6,003 bases of DNA, taken from assembly GCA_023435945.1 (NCBI GenBank), contig JAEZLB010000373.1, forward strand, positions 1 through 6,003. Direction: 5' to 3'. This DNA comes from Pseudomonadota bacterium. Its GTDB lineage: Bacteria > Pseudomonadota > Gammaproteobacteria > Burkholderiales > Burkholderiaceae_D. This document shows, one piece after another, positions 1 to 5,761 of this stretch. Within the stretch, counting starts at the first letter, position 1. Every line of letters begins with the position of its first letter. The notes beneath the pieces were generated by a model that was given only the letters and a program-made list of their open reading frames with translations, did no database searches and was not told where the DNA came from. The position numbers were made by a program, and so were the translations under genes.

Positions 1-272
1 GCGTCCGGTATGGTGCCGTGCGCAGTCAACAGGATGACCGGCAGGCCCGGGTGCTGGGTGCGGATTTCATCGAACAGGGCCAAACCGTCGCGGCCCGGCA
101 GGCGCACGTCGCTGATCACCAGGGCCGGACGTTCCACCGCTATCTTCACCAGCGCGGCTTCCGCGCTGTCGGCCTCGACCACACGATGGCCGGCTGCAGA
201 AAGGCGAAGCGAGAGCAGGCGCAACAGGTCCGGATCGTCATCCACTAACAGTATCGGAGAACCATTCATCAT
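1..272 (-). CDS. glrR: Response regulator of GlrR/QseF type, N-terminal receiver part (runs off left edge)
   Basis: This is the first 90 codons of a two-component response regulator, cut by the window edge. Visible residues form a nearly complete receiver domain: the acidic pocket D11-D12-D13 after the first beta strand (ILLVDDDPDLLRLL), phospho-acceptor D55 in VISDVRLPGRDG, and switch threonine T83 in LLTAHGTIPDA. The stretch LTAHG-(S/T)-IPDA and the opening LLVDDDP-x-LL-x-LL match my memory of E. coli GlrR (QseF), a sigma54-dependent activator phosphorylated by GlrK. The AAA+ and Fis-type DNA-binding domains expected in that family lie outside the window, so the sigma54 role is inferred. 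Two adjacent ATG codons are possible starts (272 and 269). The first overlaps the stop codon of the upstream lipoprotein gene as ATGA, the second as TGATG. No good Shine-Dalgarno is visible, which fits translational coupling. Confidence 0.9.
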   Translation of the reverse strand, partial: MMNGSPILLVDDDPDLLRLLSLRLSAAGHRVVEADSAEAALVKIAVERPALVISDVRLPGRDGLALFDEIRTQHPGLPVILLTAHGTIPD

Positions 273-826
273 TTTTTATCTTGCTGAACTTCGGATGGGG
301 AGGCCGCGACTCCCATGCGTGAAGGCAGGGAACGCTCCACTGCCTTGAGTTGCTCCAGCGTCTGGCTGAGTTGCTGGATGCGGTGCTGAGAATCGGCCAG
401 TGAGCGTTCGCTATGTTCCAGTTGCTCGATCAGGCGCTGTGCCACCGCGTAATGTGTTGACAGTAGTTGCGCCAGAGACTTCAGTTGCTGGGCTTCGGTA
501 GATGGATGCTGAATGACTTCCATCAGGTTGGCCTGGGCACGGGCAAGATCATTCTTGCGCCCCATCTGACCCAGCACCATCGCTTTTTGCAGGGCAACAG
601 ACAGGCTTTTCGGCCTCTCCAGCAGTCTGTCGAATTCACGAGGCAGGTCAGCGCGCGCCATGCGCAGCAATTGCTGATTATAGGAGAGCATCTCATCCAC
701 CACATTGTGAGGCGCTACCATCACGACCGGTGGCTGGTAGGTGGCCGAGGATGGCGGCGTCGCAATTGGCGGCGGAGAGCTGCAAGCCGCGAGTAGCAGG
801 ATAGGGGGCAGGAGCTTAATTCTCAT
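269..826 (-). CDS. qseG: QseG-like coiled-coil lipoprotein between kinase and regulator
   Basis: The gene encodes a 185-residue envelope lipoprotein. A short basic N-terminus and hydrophobic stretch lead to a lipobox L12-A13-A14-C15, so C15 should be lipidated. Ser16 and Ser17 follow, with no Asp at +2, which suggests outer-membrane sorting. A proline-rich linker (about 18-40) precedes a helical domain, and residues about 112-167 are rich in Leu, Gln and Glu with coiled-coil spacing. The end of the coil (LKAVERSLPSR) resembles the end of the E. coli QseG coil. QseG is an outer-membrane lipoprotein that supports signalling by the QseE/GlrK kinase. The reading frame stays open upstream to 1069, but that part lies inside the kinase gene in another frame. 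The ATG at 826 is chosen because the lipoprotein signal starts there. It overlaps the kinase stop by 11 bp. Identity rests on lipobox, coil and position between kinase and regulator; overall sequence similarity to QseG seems low. Confidence 0.85.
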   Translation of the reverse strand: MRIKLLPPILLLAACSSPPPIATPPSSATYQPPVVMVAPHNVVDEMLSYNQQLLRMARADLPREFDRLLERPKSLSVALQKAMVLGQMGRKNDLARAQANLMEVIQHPSTEAQQLKSLAQLLSTHYAVAQRLIEQLEHSERSLADSQHRIQQLSQTLEQLKAVERSLPSRMGVAASPSEVQQDKK

Positions 827-2261
827 GAGCCAGTTCGATTCGAAAGTGAGCTCCGCGTTCGCTGTCCAGCAATTGCACGCTGCCCTGATGCGCTTCGATG
901 TATTCGCGCACGATGGACAGGCCGATGCCGCTGCCGCGCCGCGGGCCCGGGGGTTGGTTCTTTCCTTGATAAAAGGGCTCGAAAATACGTTGACGGTCGG
1001 CTGCATCCACGCCGGGTCCGTCATCAATGCAATCCAGTTGTACACGTCCATTCTCGCGTGACAGCACAAAGCGGATGCTAGTGCCAGTTTCGCTAAAGCG
1101 AATTGCGTTCGACAAGAGATTGCTCAGCACAACGGTCAGTTTATCGAGATCCGCCGTGACTATCTGCGGCCCGCCTTCCACCGTCACTTGCACGCCGCGC
1201 GCTTTCCATTGCAGGCGCTGCGTGTCGATGACCTGATGCAGCAGGCTTTCGAGTTCGATGGAGGTGCGCCGCAAATGCTGTCCTTCGAAGGATGCAGCGT
1301 TATAGCGCAGCAGGTCTTCAATCTGGTTCTGCAAGGCCAGCGTGTTCTGGCGCAGGATGTGAGCGATTTCCTGTTGCTGCGGACTGAGCGACCCGACCAC
1401 GCCTTCATTCAGCAAGGCCACGCCTTCCGACAACGCCGCCAGCGGGGTTTTCAATTCATGCGAGACATGGCGCAGGAAGCGCGCCTTGTCGTTTTCCAGT
1501 CCCGCCAGCCGCAGCCGCAGCCAATCCAGTTGCTCGGCCAGCGCCCGCAGATCGGCCGGACCGTCTGCCCAGATGGCTTGATCGAAACGGTTTTCTCCGA
1601 GCCGACCGATGGCCGATCCGATTTGCGAAAGGGAGCGTGACAGCCACAGGCCGAACGCGATGGCTAGTACTACCGCCAGCGCCATGGTAACGATGACCAT
1701 GACGCTCAACACGCCTTGCCGCTTTTCCAGGTCGTCCAGCAGTACCTGATTGCGGCGCTCGACCTCGGTCTTGCTGTCCTGCGCCAGACGGTTGTTGATG
1801 GTGGCAAGACGACCGAAGATCTGGCCCAGTTCCGCCGCATCGCTGATGTCGCTCGCAGCATGGCGCTTGACGATAGCCTGCGCTGCCTCGCTCTCCATGC
1901 GCCAGGTGGCAAAGGCGTCGGACGAAGTGTCGGGGAGTGCCTTTGCCAGTGCTTCGAGCAATTCATGGGCATCAACCGAGGCTTCGGCATAGAGTTCTTC
2001 AAAGGCAGGATCAGCCAGGATCAGATACTGACGGGCGCTGCGCTCCATGGAAACGGTGCGCTCATTCAGCCGCTGTGCGATCTCTGTCAGGCGTATCGCG
2101 CTTTGCGCCGTTTCCTTGCTTTCGGTAGCCAGTTTGTTCAGCGTGAACAGTGCATGGATGGACGTGCCGCACAAGGGCAGCACGATCAGCAGGAATACCA
2201 GCAACAGCAGGGGGCGAAAAGACAACGTGGCAAAAAAGGTGCTTCCCATTCCGGTGGTCAT
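816..2261 (-). CDS. glrK: Sensor histidine kinase, GlrK/QseE type
   Basis: The gene encodes a 481-residue inner-membrane kinase expected to autophosphorylate and pass phosphate to the GlrR-type regulator downstream. TM1 spans about 17-37 and TM2 about 184-207, flanking a helical periplasmic sensor of about 145 residues. A HAMP-like linker follows (about 208-258), then the dimerisation/H-box with phospho-histidine H268 in RHVSHELKTPL. The ATPase domain shows the N-box (VLSNLLSNA, N381 and N385), G1 box (DDGPGVD, 413-419), F-box (FEPFYQG) and G2 box (GSGIGLS, 443-449). MERSxRQYxxLxDP in the sensor and FLRHxSHELKTPLA recall E. coli GlrK, which is 475 residues. The frame is open back to 2423 and offers ATGs at 2297, 2261 and 2249. 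None has a convincing Shine-Dalgarno. 2261 is preferred because it gives the family length and places TM1 near the N-terminus. Confidence 0.92.
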   Translation of the reverse strand: MTTGMGSTFFATLSFRPLLLLVFLLIVLPLCGTSIHALFTLNKLATESKETAQSAIRLTEIAQRLNERTVSMERSARQYLILADPAFEELYAEASVDAHELLEALAKALPDTSSDAFATWRMESEAAQAIVKRHAASDISDAAELGQIFGRLATINNRLAQDSKTEVERRNQVLLDDLEKRQGVLSVMVIVTMALAVVLAIAFGLWLSRSLSQIGSAIGRLGENRFDQAIWADGPADLRALAEQLDWLRLRLAGLENDKARFLRHVSHELKTPLAALSEGVALLNEGVVGSLSPQQQEIAHILRQNTLALQNQIEDLLRYNAASFEGQHLRRTSIELESLLHQVIDTQRLQWKARGVQVTVEGGPQIVTADLDKLTVVLSNLLSNAIRFSETGTSIRFVLSRENGRVQLDCIDDGPGVDAADRQRIFEPFYQGKNQPPGPRRGSGIGLSIVREYIEAHQGSVQLLDSERGAHFRIELAHEN

Positions 2262-2459
2262 TCTCGATTTACCAGTGAAGGGAGTGGAAGCCGGCATATT
2301 TGTCACAATAGGGTGCAAGGAACAACAAGAAATACTGCGTGGCAGACCGGTTCTGAATAAATTTGCAGGTCCGGCAAGGACGAATTCGCGGGTGAGAAGC
2401 AAGGCAGGTAGGCGGTTGTGCATCGCCCGACAGAATTGTCGTCTATAGCGCTACCGCCG

Positions 2460-2490
2460 TCATTTTTCCTTACAGGTACTTTCATTTTTC
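2460..2490 (-). repeat. Nine-base direct repeat GAAAAATGA, 22 bp apart, upstream of the kinase operon
   Basis: On the minus strand GAAAAATGA occurs twice (forward positions 2482-2490 and 2460-2468). The starts are 22 bp apart, about two turns of the DNA helix, and the second copy is preceded by AAGG. Two identical sites on the same face of the helix upstream of a two-component operon could bind a regulator dimer. The repeat is AT-rich and could also be chance. No known operator consensus is recognised. Confidence 0.35.
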
Positions 2491-2712
2491 ATAAAAGCCG
2501 GAATGCGATGCTGAACTGGCTTTCCCGAGTCGAGGCACGAGATTAGCACATCACCCTGACTGCGTGTTTTGATGGGGCAAGGAACGGATGCAATGACAGG
2601 GGCAGGTTCGTAGAGAGCTGCGGGACGGGCCGATCACGGTCAATTGGTTCGGTATTTTTACCAGTACGCGGCCTGGCGGCGGGGATGTTATTGTTAAGCT
2701 CCTTCCATCCCT

Positions 2713-2718
2713 CAGGAG
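2713..2718 (+). promoter_or_regulatory. Ribosome binding site that sets the SDR start
   Basis: CAGGAG lies five bases before the ATG at 2724. The reading frame is open further upstream to an ATG at 2685, but only the 2724 start has a Shine-Dalgarno at normal spacing. It also begins directly before the first beta strand of the Rossmann fold. Confidence 0.8.
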
Positions 2719-2723
2719 TCGTC

Positions 2724-3473
2724 ATGGAGCCGAAGATCATGCTTATCACAGGCGGCAGTCGCGGTATTGGCGCTGCTACGGCCAGGCTCGCTGCGGCACA
2801 AGGTTACAAGGTTTGCATCAATTACCAGCGCAACCAGGAGGCGGCTCGCCGACTGGTGGAGGAAATTGCCGGTGAGGGTGGGCATGCCTTTGCGGTACAG
2901 GCGGATATTGCCCGGGAAGCGGAGGTGATGCGCATGTTTGAGTGCATCGACCGTGAATCAGGGCGTTTGGCGGCGCTGGTGAATAATGCCGGTGTGCTGG
3001 AGAAGCAGGCGCGGGTGGAGGACATGAGTGCCGAAAGGCTGAACCGTATCCTGACTACCAATGTGACCGGCAGCTTCCTGTGTGCACGCGAAGCGATCCG
3101 GCGCATGTCGACCCGGCATGGCGGGCTGGGTGGTGCCATTGTCAATCTGTCGTCGATAGCCGCCAGGCTGGGAGCGCCGGACGAGTATGTGGACTATGCG
3201 GCATCCAAAGGGGCGATCGACAGTTTTACGCTGGGCCTGGCCAAAGAAGTGGCAGCAGAGGGCATACGGGTGAATGCAGTGCGGCCTGGCGTGATCTATA
3301 CCGAGATTCATGCCAGCGGAGGTGAGCCGGAACGCGTGGAAAGAGTAAAAGCAGGCGTGCCGATGAAGCGTGGTGGCCAGGCTGAAGAAGTGGCGCACGC
3401 TATACTCTGGTTATTATCGGACCAGGCCTCTTATACTAGCGGCGCGATTCTGGATGTGACGGGTGGACGCTAA
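2724..3473 (+). CDS. Short-chain dehydrogenase/reductase (classical SDR, probably NADP-linked)
   Basis: The gene encodes a complete 249-residue cytoplasmic oxidoreductase of the classical SDR superfamily. The Rossmann cofactor motif TGGSRGIG is at 9-16, NNAG at 87-90, the structural Asn in TTNVTG is N113, and the catalytic Ser/Tyr/Lys are S144, Y158 and K162 in YxxxK spacing. The second beta strand ends INYQRN (32-37), with no acidic residue and with a basic one, which points to NADP(H) rather than NAD(H). The C-terminus LSDQASYTSGAILDVTGGR is typical of FabG-like and YgfF-like members. Substrate cannot be read from the sequence. A FabG role in fatty-acid synthesis is unlikely because no acyl-carrier or fatty-acid genes are nearby. 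It is divergent from the kinase operon and 254 bp upstream of ald on the same strand. No terminator is visible after it, so some readthrough into ald is possible. Confidence 0.93.
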   Translation: MEPKIMLITGGSRGIGAATARLAAAQGYKVCINYQRNQEAARRLVEEIAGEGGHAFAVQADIAREAEVMRMFECIDRESGRLAALVNNAGVLEKQARVEDMSAERLNRILTTNVTGSFLCAREAIRRMSTRHGGLGGAIVNLSSIAARLGAPDEYVDYAASKGAIDSFTLGLAKEVAAEGIRVNAVRPGVIYTEIHASGGEPERVERVKAGVPMKRGGQAEEVAHAILWLLSDQASYTSGAILDVTGGR

Positions 3474-3602
3474 AATTGCTGTGTACGCCTGAAAGCATTG
3501 AGGGAAGCCAGTCAGGTGTACCTGAAAAAATGATTCTGAGGACATTTTCCGCCTTGCCATACGGTGTTTTTGTATTGCTGTGGGCGGTGACTCTTGCAAG
3601 GT

Positions 3603-3701
3603 GTCATCATGACGCGGGCAGGCGGCATCCCGCCTGAATTCCTTACCCACTCCTGCCCAGGAACGCCGCGCTTCATTATGTGCGGCGCTCTGAATGATGA
3701 C
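3603..3701 (+). promoter_or_regulatory. Possible structured mRNA leader of ald (three-way junction)
   Basis: Three compatible helices can be drawn by eye. P1 pairs GTCATCAT (3603-3610) with ATGATGAC (3694-3701), 8 bp without mismatch. P2 pairs GGGCAGG (3616-3622) with CCTGCCC (3652-3658), 7 bp, capped by a 3-bp CGG/CCG extension. P3 pairs 3664-3671 with 3680-3687, 8 pairs including one G-U, with an 8-base loop. A rival hairpin, CAGGCGG-CATC-CCGCCTG (3619-3636), excludes P2, so two states are possible. P1 closes nine bases before the AAGGA ribosome binding site of ald. It does not show the conserved core of the glycine riboswitch, and I recognise no other class. Helices this short can arise by chance in 250 bp of GC-rich DNA, so an RNA function is only a hypothesis. 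Confidence 0.3.
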
Positions 3702-3709
3702 GAAACGAA

Positions 3710-3714
3710 AAGGA
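3710..3714 (+). promoter_or_regulatory. Ribosome binding site of ald
   Basis: AAGGA sits 13 bases before the ATG at 3728, a slightly long spacing, in an unstructured A-rich stretch. It supports the ATG at 3728, which also gives the standard alanine dehydrogenase N-terminus (M-x-IGVPKE). Confidence 0.6.
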
Positions 3715-3727
3715 AAGAACTGAAAAC

Positions 3728-4843
3728 ATGCTGATAGGCGTACCAAAGGAAATCAAGAACCATGAATATCGTGTAGGCATGACGCCTGGCAGCGTGCGCG
3801 AAGCCATTGACCATGGGCATCGTGTGCTGGTGGAGCGCGGGGCCGGTGCTGCCATAGGCCTGAGCGATGAGCAATATGCCGCTGCCGGCGCGAAGATCGC
3901 CGCCACGGCGCAGGAAGTGTTCGCCGCAGCCGAGATGATCGTCAAGGTCAAGGAACTGCTGCCGCAGGAATATGGCCTGTTGCGTCCCGGACAAATTCTT
4001 TTCACCTACCTGCACCTGGCACCGGACCCGAAGCAGACGGCAGCCCTGGTGAAATCGGGCGCGATCTGTATCGCCTATGAAACCGTGACGTCTGCCAGTG
4101 GCGGCTTGCCCTTGCTCGCTCCCATGAGCGAAGTCGCAGGGCGCATGGCAATACAGGCAGGTGCGGCTCACCTGGAAAAATCCAAAGGGGGCATGGGCAT
4201 CCTGCTGGGTGGCGTGCCCGGTGTGGCGCCTGCGCACGTGGTGATTATCGGCGCGGGTGTAGTCGGCACGAATGCCTTGCAGATGGCTGTGGGCCTGGGT
4301 GCGCGCGTGACCGTGCTGGACCGTAACGTGGACCGCCTGCGCCAGCTCGACATGTCTTACGGCAATCGCATCAGTACCTTATATTCAAATGCGCAGGCGC
4401 TGGAAGAGGCGGTCTTGTCAGCTGACGTCGTCATCGGCGGCGTGCTGGTGCCCGGCGCTGCCGCGCCGAAGCTGGTGACACGCGACATGGTGGCACGCAT
4501 GAAAAAAGGCGCAGTCGTTGTGGACGTGGCTATCGACCAGGGTGGCTGCTTCGAGACTTCCCATCCCACTACGCACGCGGAACCGACCTTTATGCTGGAT
4601 GGCGTCGTGCATTATTGCGTCGGCAACATGCCGGGCGCGGTGGCACGCACTTCCGCTTTTGCGCTGAACAATGCGACGATTCCATACACGCTGGCGCTGG
4701 CTAACAAGGGCTGGCAGAAGGCACTGCGCGAGGACGTGCACCTGCGTAACGGGCTGAATGTCTGCCAGGGACGCGTGACGTTTGAGGCGGTGGCCAGGGT
4801 GCATGGCTACGACTATTTACCGGCTGAAGCAGCTATTGCTTAA
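3728..4843 (+). CDS. ald: Alanine dehydrogenase
   Basis: The gene encodes a complete 371-residue enzyme that interconverts L-alanine with pyruvate plus ammonia using NAD+/NADH, normally a cytoplasmic hexamer. It feeds alanine carbon into central metabolism and releases ammonium. Key residues occupy the same positions as in characterised enzymes such as that of Mycobacterium tuberculosis: R15 and K75 (pyruvate binding), H96 and D270 (catalysis), the dinucleotide motif GAGVVG (175-180), and acidic D198 at the end of the second Rossmann strand, which fits NAD preference. [13 protein letters not shown] (298-310) is the usual C-terminal lobe signature. No residue is missing and length is normal. 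The alternative in the same superfamily, transhydrogenase PntA, is excluded by length and by the intact alanine dehydrogenase residues. The gene stands alone: a long leader precedes it and a terminator follows 20 bases after its stop. No Lrp/AsnC-type regulator gene adjoins it here. Confidence 0.98.
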   Translation: MLIGVPKEIKNHEYRVGMTPGSVREAIDHGHRVLVERGAGAAIGLSDEQYAAAGAKIAATAQEVFAAAEMIVKVKELLPQEYGLLRPGQILFTYLHLAPDPKQTAALVKSGAICIAYETVTSASGGLPLLAPMSEVAGRMAIQAGAAHLEKSKGGMGILLGGVPGVAPAHVVIIGAGVVGTNALQMAVGLGARVTVLDRNVDRLRQLDMSYGNRISTLYSNAQALEEAVLSADVVIGGVLVPGAAAPKLVTRDMVARMKKGAVVVDVAIDQGGCFETSHPTTHAEPTFMLDGVVHYCVGNMPGAVARTSAFALNNATIPYTLALANKGWQKALREDVHLRNGLNVCQGRVTFEAVARVHGYDYLPAEAAIA

Positions 4844-4863
4844 AGCCAGAGTGATTCGCTCGC

Positions 4864-4897
4864 AAAAAAGGGAGGCATGGCCTCCCTTTCTCTTTTT
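4864..4897. terminator. Bidirectional intrinsic terminator between ald and the convergent gene
   Basis: A 7-bp GC-rich stem GGGAGGC/GCCTCCC with ATG loop (4870-4886) is lengthened by flanking A/T pairs to 10 bp (4867-4889). On the plus strand it is followed by CTCTTTTT. On the minus strand the A-run 4864-4869 supplies a T-tract. It lies 20 bases after the ald stop and 32 bases after the stop of the leftward gene, so it should end both transcripts. Confidence 0.9.
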
Positions 4898-4929
4898 ATT
4901 GCCTGGATTTTTTCAGCGGTTGGCCGCTT

Positions 4930-5325
4930 TCACCATTTCTTGATGCGGTACGCGTGCTGTGTCACCAGTCGTGTCGAGGCAATCAATGTATTCAACCCCA
5001 GTATTAATTCGGCCAGCTTGTCCGGCGGCAGGGCCCAGATCTGCGAACGCGTTGCCTCCACGCCCGTTGCTGCGGTAATGACCGGTCCCACCCATTCCGC
5101 TTCAGGCGTGACATCCAGCCAAATCGCTTCTTCATTGGTATGGAGGTAGATATGCCCGCCATGCTCCAGCGCGAAGCGTACGCCGCAACCATTGGCTTGC
5201 GCCTTGTTGACGGCCTCCTGCAGGTCGCGGTTGTAGTTTTCTATCCAGGCTTCGATTTCGGTGATGGATTCCAGAACCAGCCAGGGCAGCTCCGGGAAAT
5301 CATCCTGGTTGAGAAGGGTGCTCAA
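4930..5325 (-). CDS. Uncharacterised protein, about 131 residues
   Basis: I do not recognise this family. From a TTG start at 5325 it would be an acidic, soluble protein of 131 residues with no signal peptide or membrane segment. A helical N-terminal part (about 14-42, SITEIEAWIENYNRDLQEAV) is followed by a region rich in beta-type residues (GVRFALEHGGHIYLHTNEEAIWLDV) and a C-terminal helix (LPPDKLAELILGLNTLIAS) ending in basic RIKKW. The frame stays open to a GTG at 5424, giving 164 residues. That extension is Ser/Thr/Cys-rich, unlike the rest, and overlaps the upstream small gene by 50 bp, so I take it as non-coding. Neither start has a clear ribosome binding site. The gene follows the 79-residue membrane protein gene by 49 bp with no terminator between, suggesting one transcript. 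That it is a real gene rests on its length, its ordered composition and the terminator placed after it. Confidence 0.7.
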   Translation of the reverse strand: MSTLLNQDDFPELPWLVLESITEIEAWIENYNRDLQEAVNKAQANGCGVRFALEHGGHIYLHTNEEAIWLDVTPEAEWVGPVITAATGVEATRSQIWALPPDKLAELILGLNTLIASTRLVTQHAYRIKKW

Positions 5326-5374
5326 GATCGTGCGTGAAAGACGTGCCGTGTTCTGCGTTGGGACGCAGGACGAG

Positions 5375-5614
5375 TTACAGGTGACGTTCGAAAACGATGG
5401 CTGCGATCTGTGCAGCAGCGCCACCCGCTGCCATCAGCATCATGTTGACGCCGGAGCGTGCGCCTTCATTGCCTTTCTGGGCAAGTTTGCGCATTTCCTT
5501 GAAGTTCATGCGCACGCCGGGAAATTCGCGGCGCAGCTGATTCATGAAGTAATACGAACCGATGATGCCTATCCAGAAGACGGCGGTGCCACCGTAAAAG
5601 AGAAGATCGCGCAT
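5375..5614 (-). CDS. Small membrane protein, 79 residues, function unknown
   Basis: The protein has two hydrophobic segments. The first, about residues 5-24 (LLFYGGTAVFWIGIIGSYYF), is clearly a membrane helix. The second, about 55-75 (GVNMMLMAAGGAAAQIAAIV), is rich in Ala, Gly and Met and probably also a helix. Between them lies a basic loop (RREFPGVRMNFKEMRKLAQKGNEGAR). By the positive-inside rule the loop should be cytoplasmic and both ends outside. No family is recognised. It lies between the htpG terminator and the unknown 131-residue gene on the same strand. A TACAAT hexamer (minus strand, 5676-5681) upstream could be a -10 element but lacks a good -35 partner. The Shine-Dalgarno before the ATG at 5614 is weak; no other in-frame ATG, GTG or TTG start precedes it before a stop. 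Confidence 0.7.
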   Translation of the reverse strand: MRDLLFYGGTAVFWIGIIGSYYFMNQLRREFPGVRMNFKEMRKLAQKGNEGARSGVNMMLMAAGGAAAQIAAIVFERHL

Positions 5615-5705
5615 GATGTGGATCAGTGATGGAAGATGTCGATTGATTAAGAGGTGTTAATTTATTGCTGCGCGTATTGTAAGCGGTGAATGCGGAATCT
5701 GCACA

Positions 5706-5747
5706 CAAGAAAAACGGCGCATCTCGCCGAAGCAAGAATGCGCCGTT
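5706..5747 (-). terminator. Intrinsic terminator of htpG
   Basis: On the minus strand a perfect 10-bp stem AACGGCGCAT/ATGCGCCGTT (5738-5747 with 5713-5722) encloses a 15-base loop and is followed by a T-rich run (TTTCTT) toward 5706. It starts 15 bases after the htpG stop. An alternative 5-bp hairpin CGGCG/CGCCG (5715-5719 with 5725-5729) uses part of the loop. Confidence 0.85.
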
Positions 5748-5761
5748 CACCGTGCTGTGAT

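Larger units (their letters stand above)
2262..2723. other. Gene-free divergent region between the kinase operon and the SDR gene
   Basis: This 462-bp stretch must carry the promoters of the leftward glrK-type operon and the rightward SDR gene. No ORF in it looks like a protein: the open frames are short, lack ribosome binding sites and have no recognisable motifs. The central part (about 2460-2495) is AT-rich compared with its surroundings, a plausible place for promoter or regulator contacts. I could not find a sigma70 promoter with both hexamers well placed, nor a GG-N10-GC sigma54 element that matched beyond the two invariant dinucleotides. Shorter signals inside it are listed separately. 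Confidence 0.6.
3474..3727 (+). other. Gap between the SDR and ald, no convincing gene
   Basis: The 254 bp hold no convincing gene and no U-tailed terminator. A 35-codon ORF (3530-3637) has no ribosome binding site. The distal half (3603-3701) can fold into the structured leader listed separately. Near the SDR end, GTGTAC-(GC)-CTGAAA occurs twice in imperfect form (3481-3494 and 3516-3527), the second copy inside a 5-bp dyad TCAGG/CCTGA. No sigma70 promoter with both hexamers could be named. Confidence 0.55.

Noticed and set aside
827..1069. Upstream extension of the lipoprotein frame
   Set aside because: It lies within the kinase ATPase-domain coding sequence and would bury the lipoprotein signal inside the protein.
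1716..2360. 214-codon plus-strand ORF opposite the kinase gene
   Set aside because: It is fully antisense to the kinase, with composition typical of a shadow frame (Gln/Arg/Gly rich) and no motif.
2262..2423. 54-codon N-terminal extension of the kinase frame back to an ATG at 2423
   Set aside because: The added residues resemble no kinase N-terminus, no ribosome binding site precedes the ATG, and the family length is reached from 2261.
2303..2485. 60-codon minus-strand ORF upstream of the kinase
   Set aside because: It has no ribosome binding site and a Cys/Pro/Ser-rich, unstructured composition, and it stops just before the kinase start region.
2604..2619. GG-N10-GC spacing upstream of the SDR gene
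   Set aside because: Only the invariant dinucleotides match; the rest of the -24 and -12 boxes does not resemble TGGCAC/TTGCA.
3512..3530. Hairpin TCAGG/CCTGA with following A-run as a terminator for the SDR gene
   Set aside because: The stem is only 5 bp, and the plus strand has A residues, not T residues, after it.
3581..3598. Sigma54-like element TGGGCGG...TTGCA upstream of ald
   Set aside because: The GG and GC dinucleotides are 11 bp apart instead of the strictly required 10, and the -24 half is poor.
3474..3727. Glycine riboswitch upstream of ald
   Set aside because: The conserved purine-rich core motifs of glycine aptamers are absent.
3512..4237. 241-codon minus-strand ORF opposite ald and its leader
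   Set aside because: It is antisense to a clearly coding ald, rich in His, Arg and Cys as shadow frames are, with no recognisable domain.
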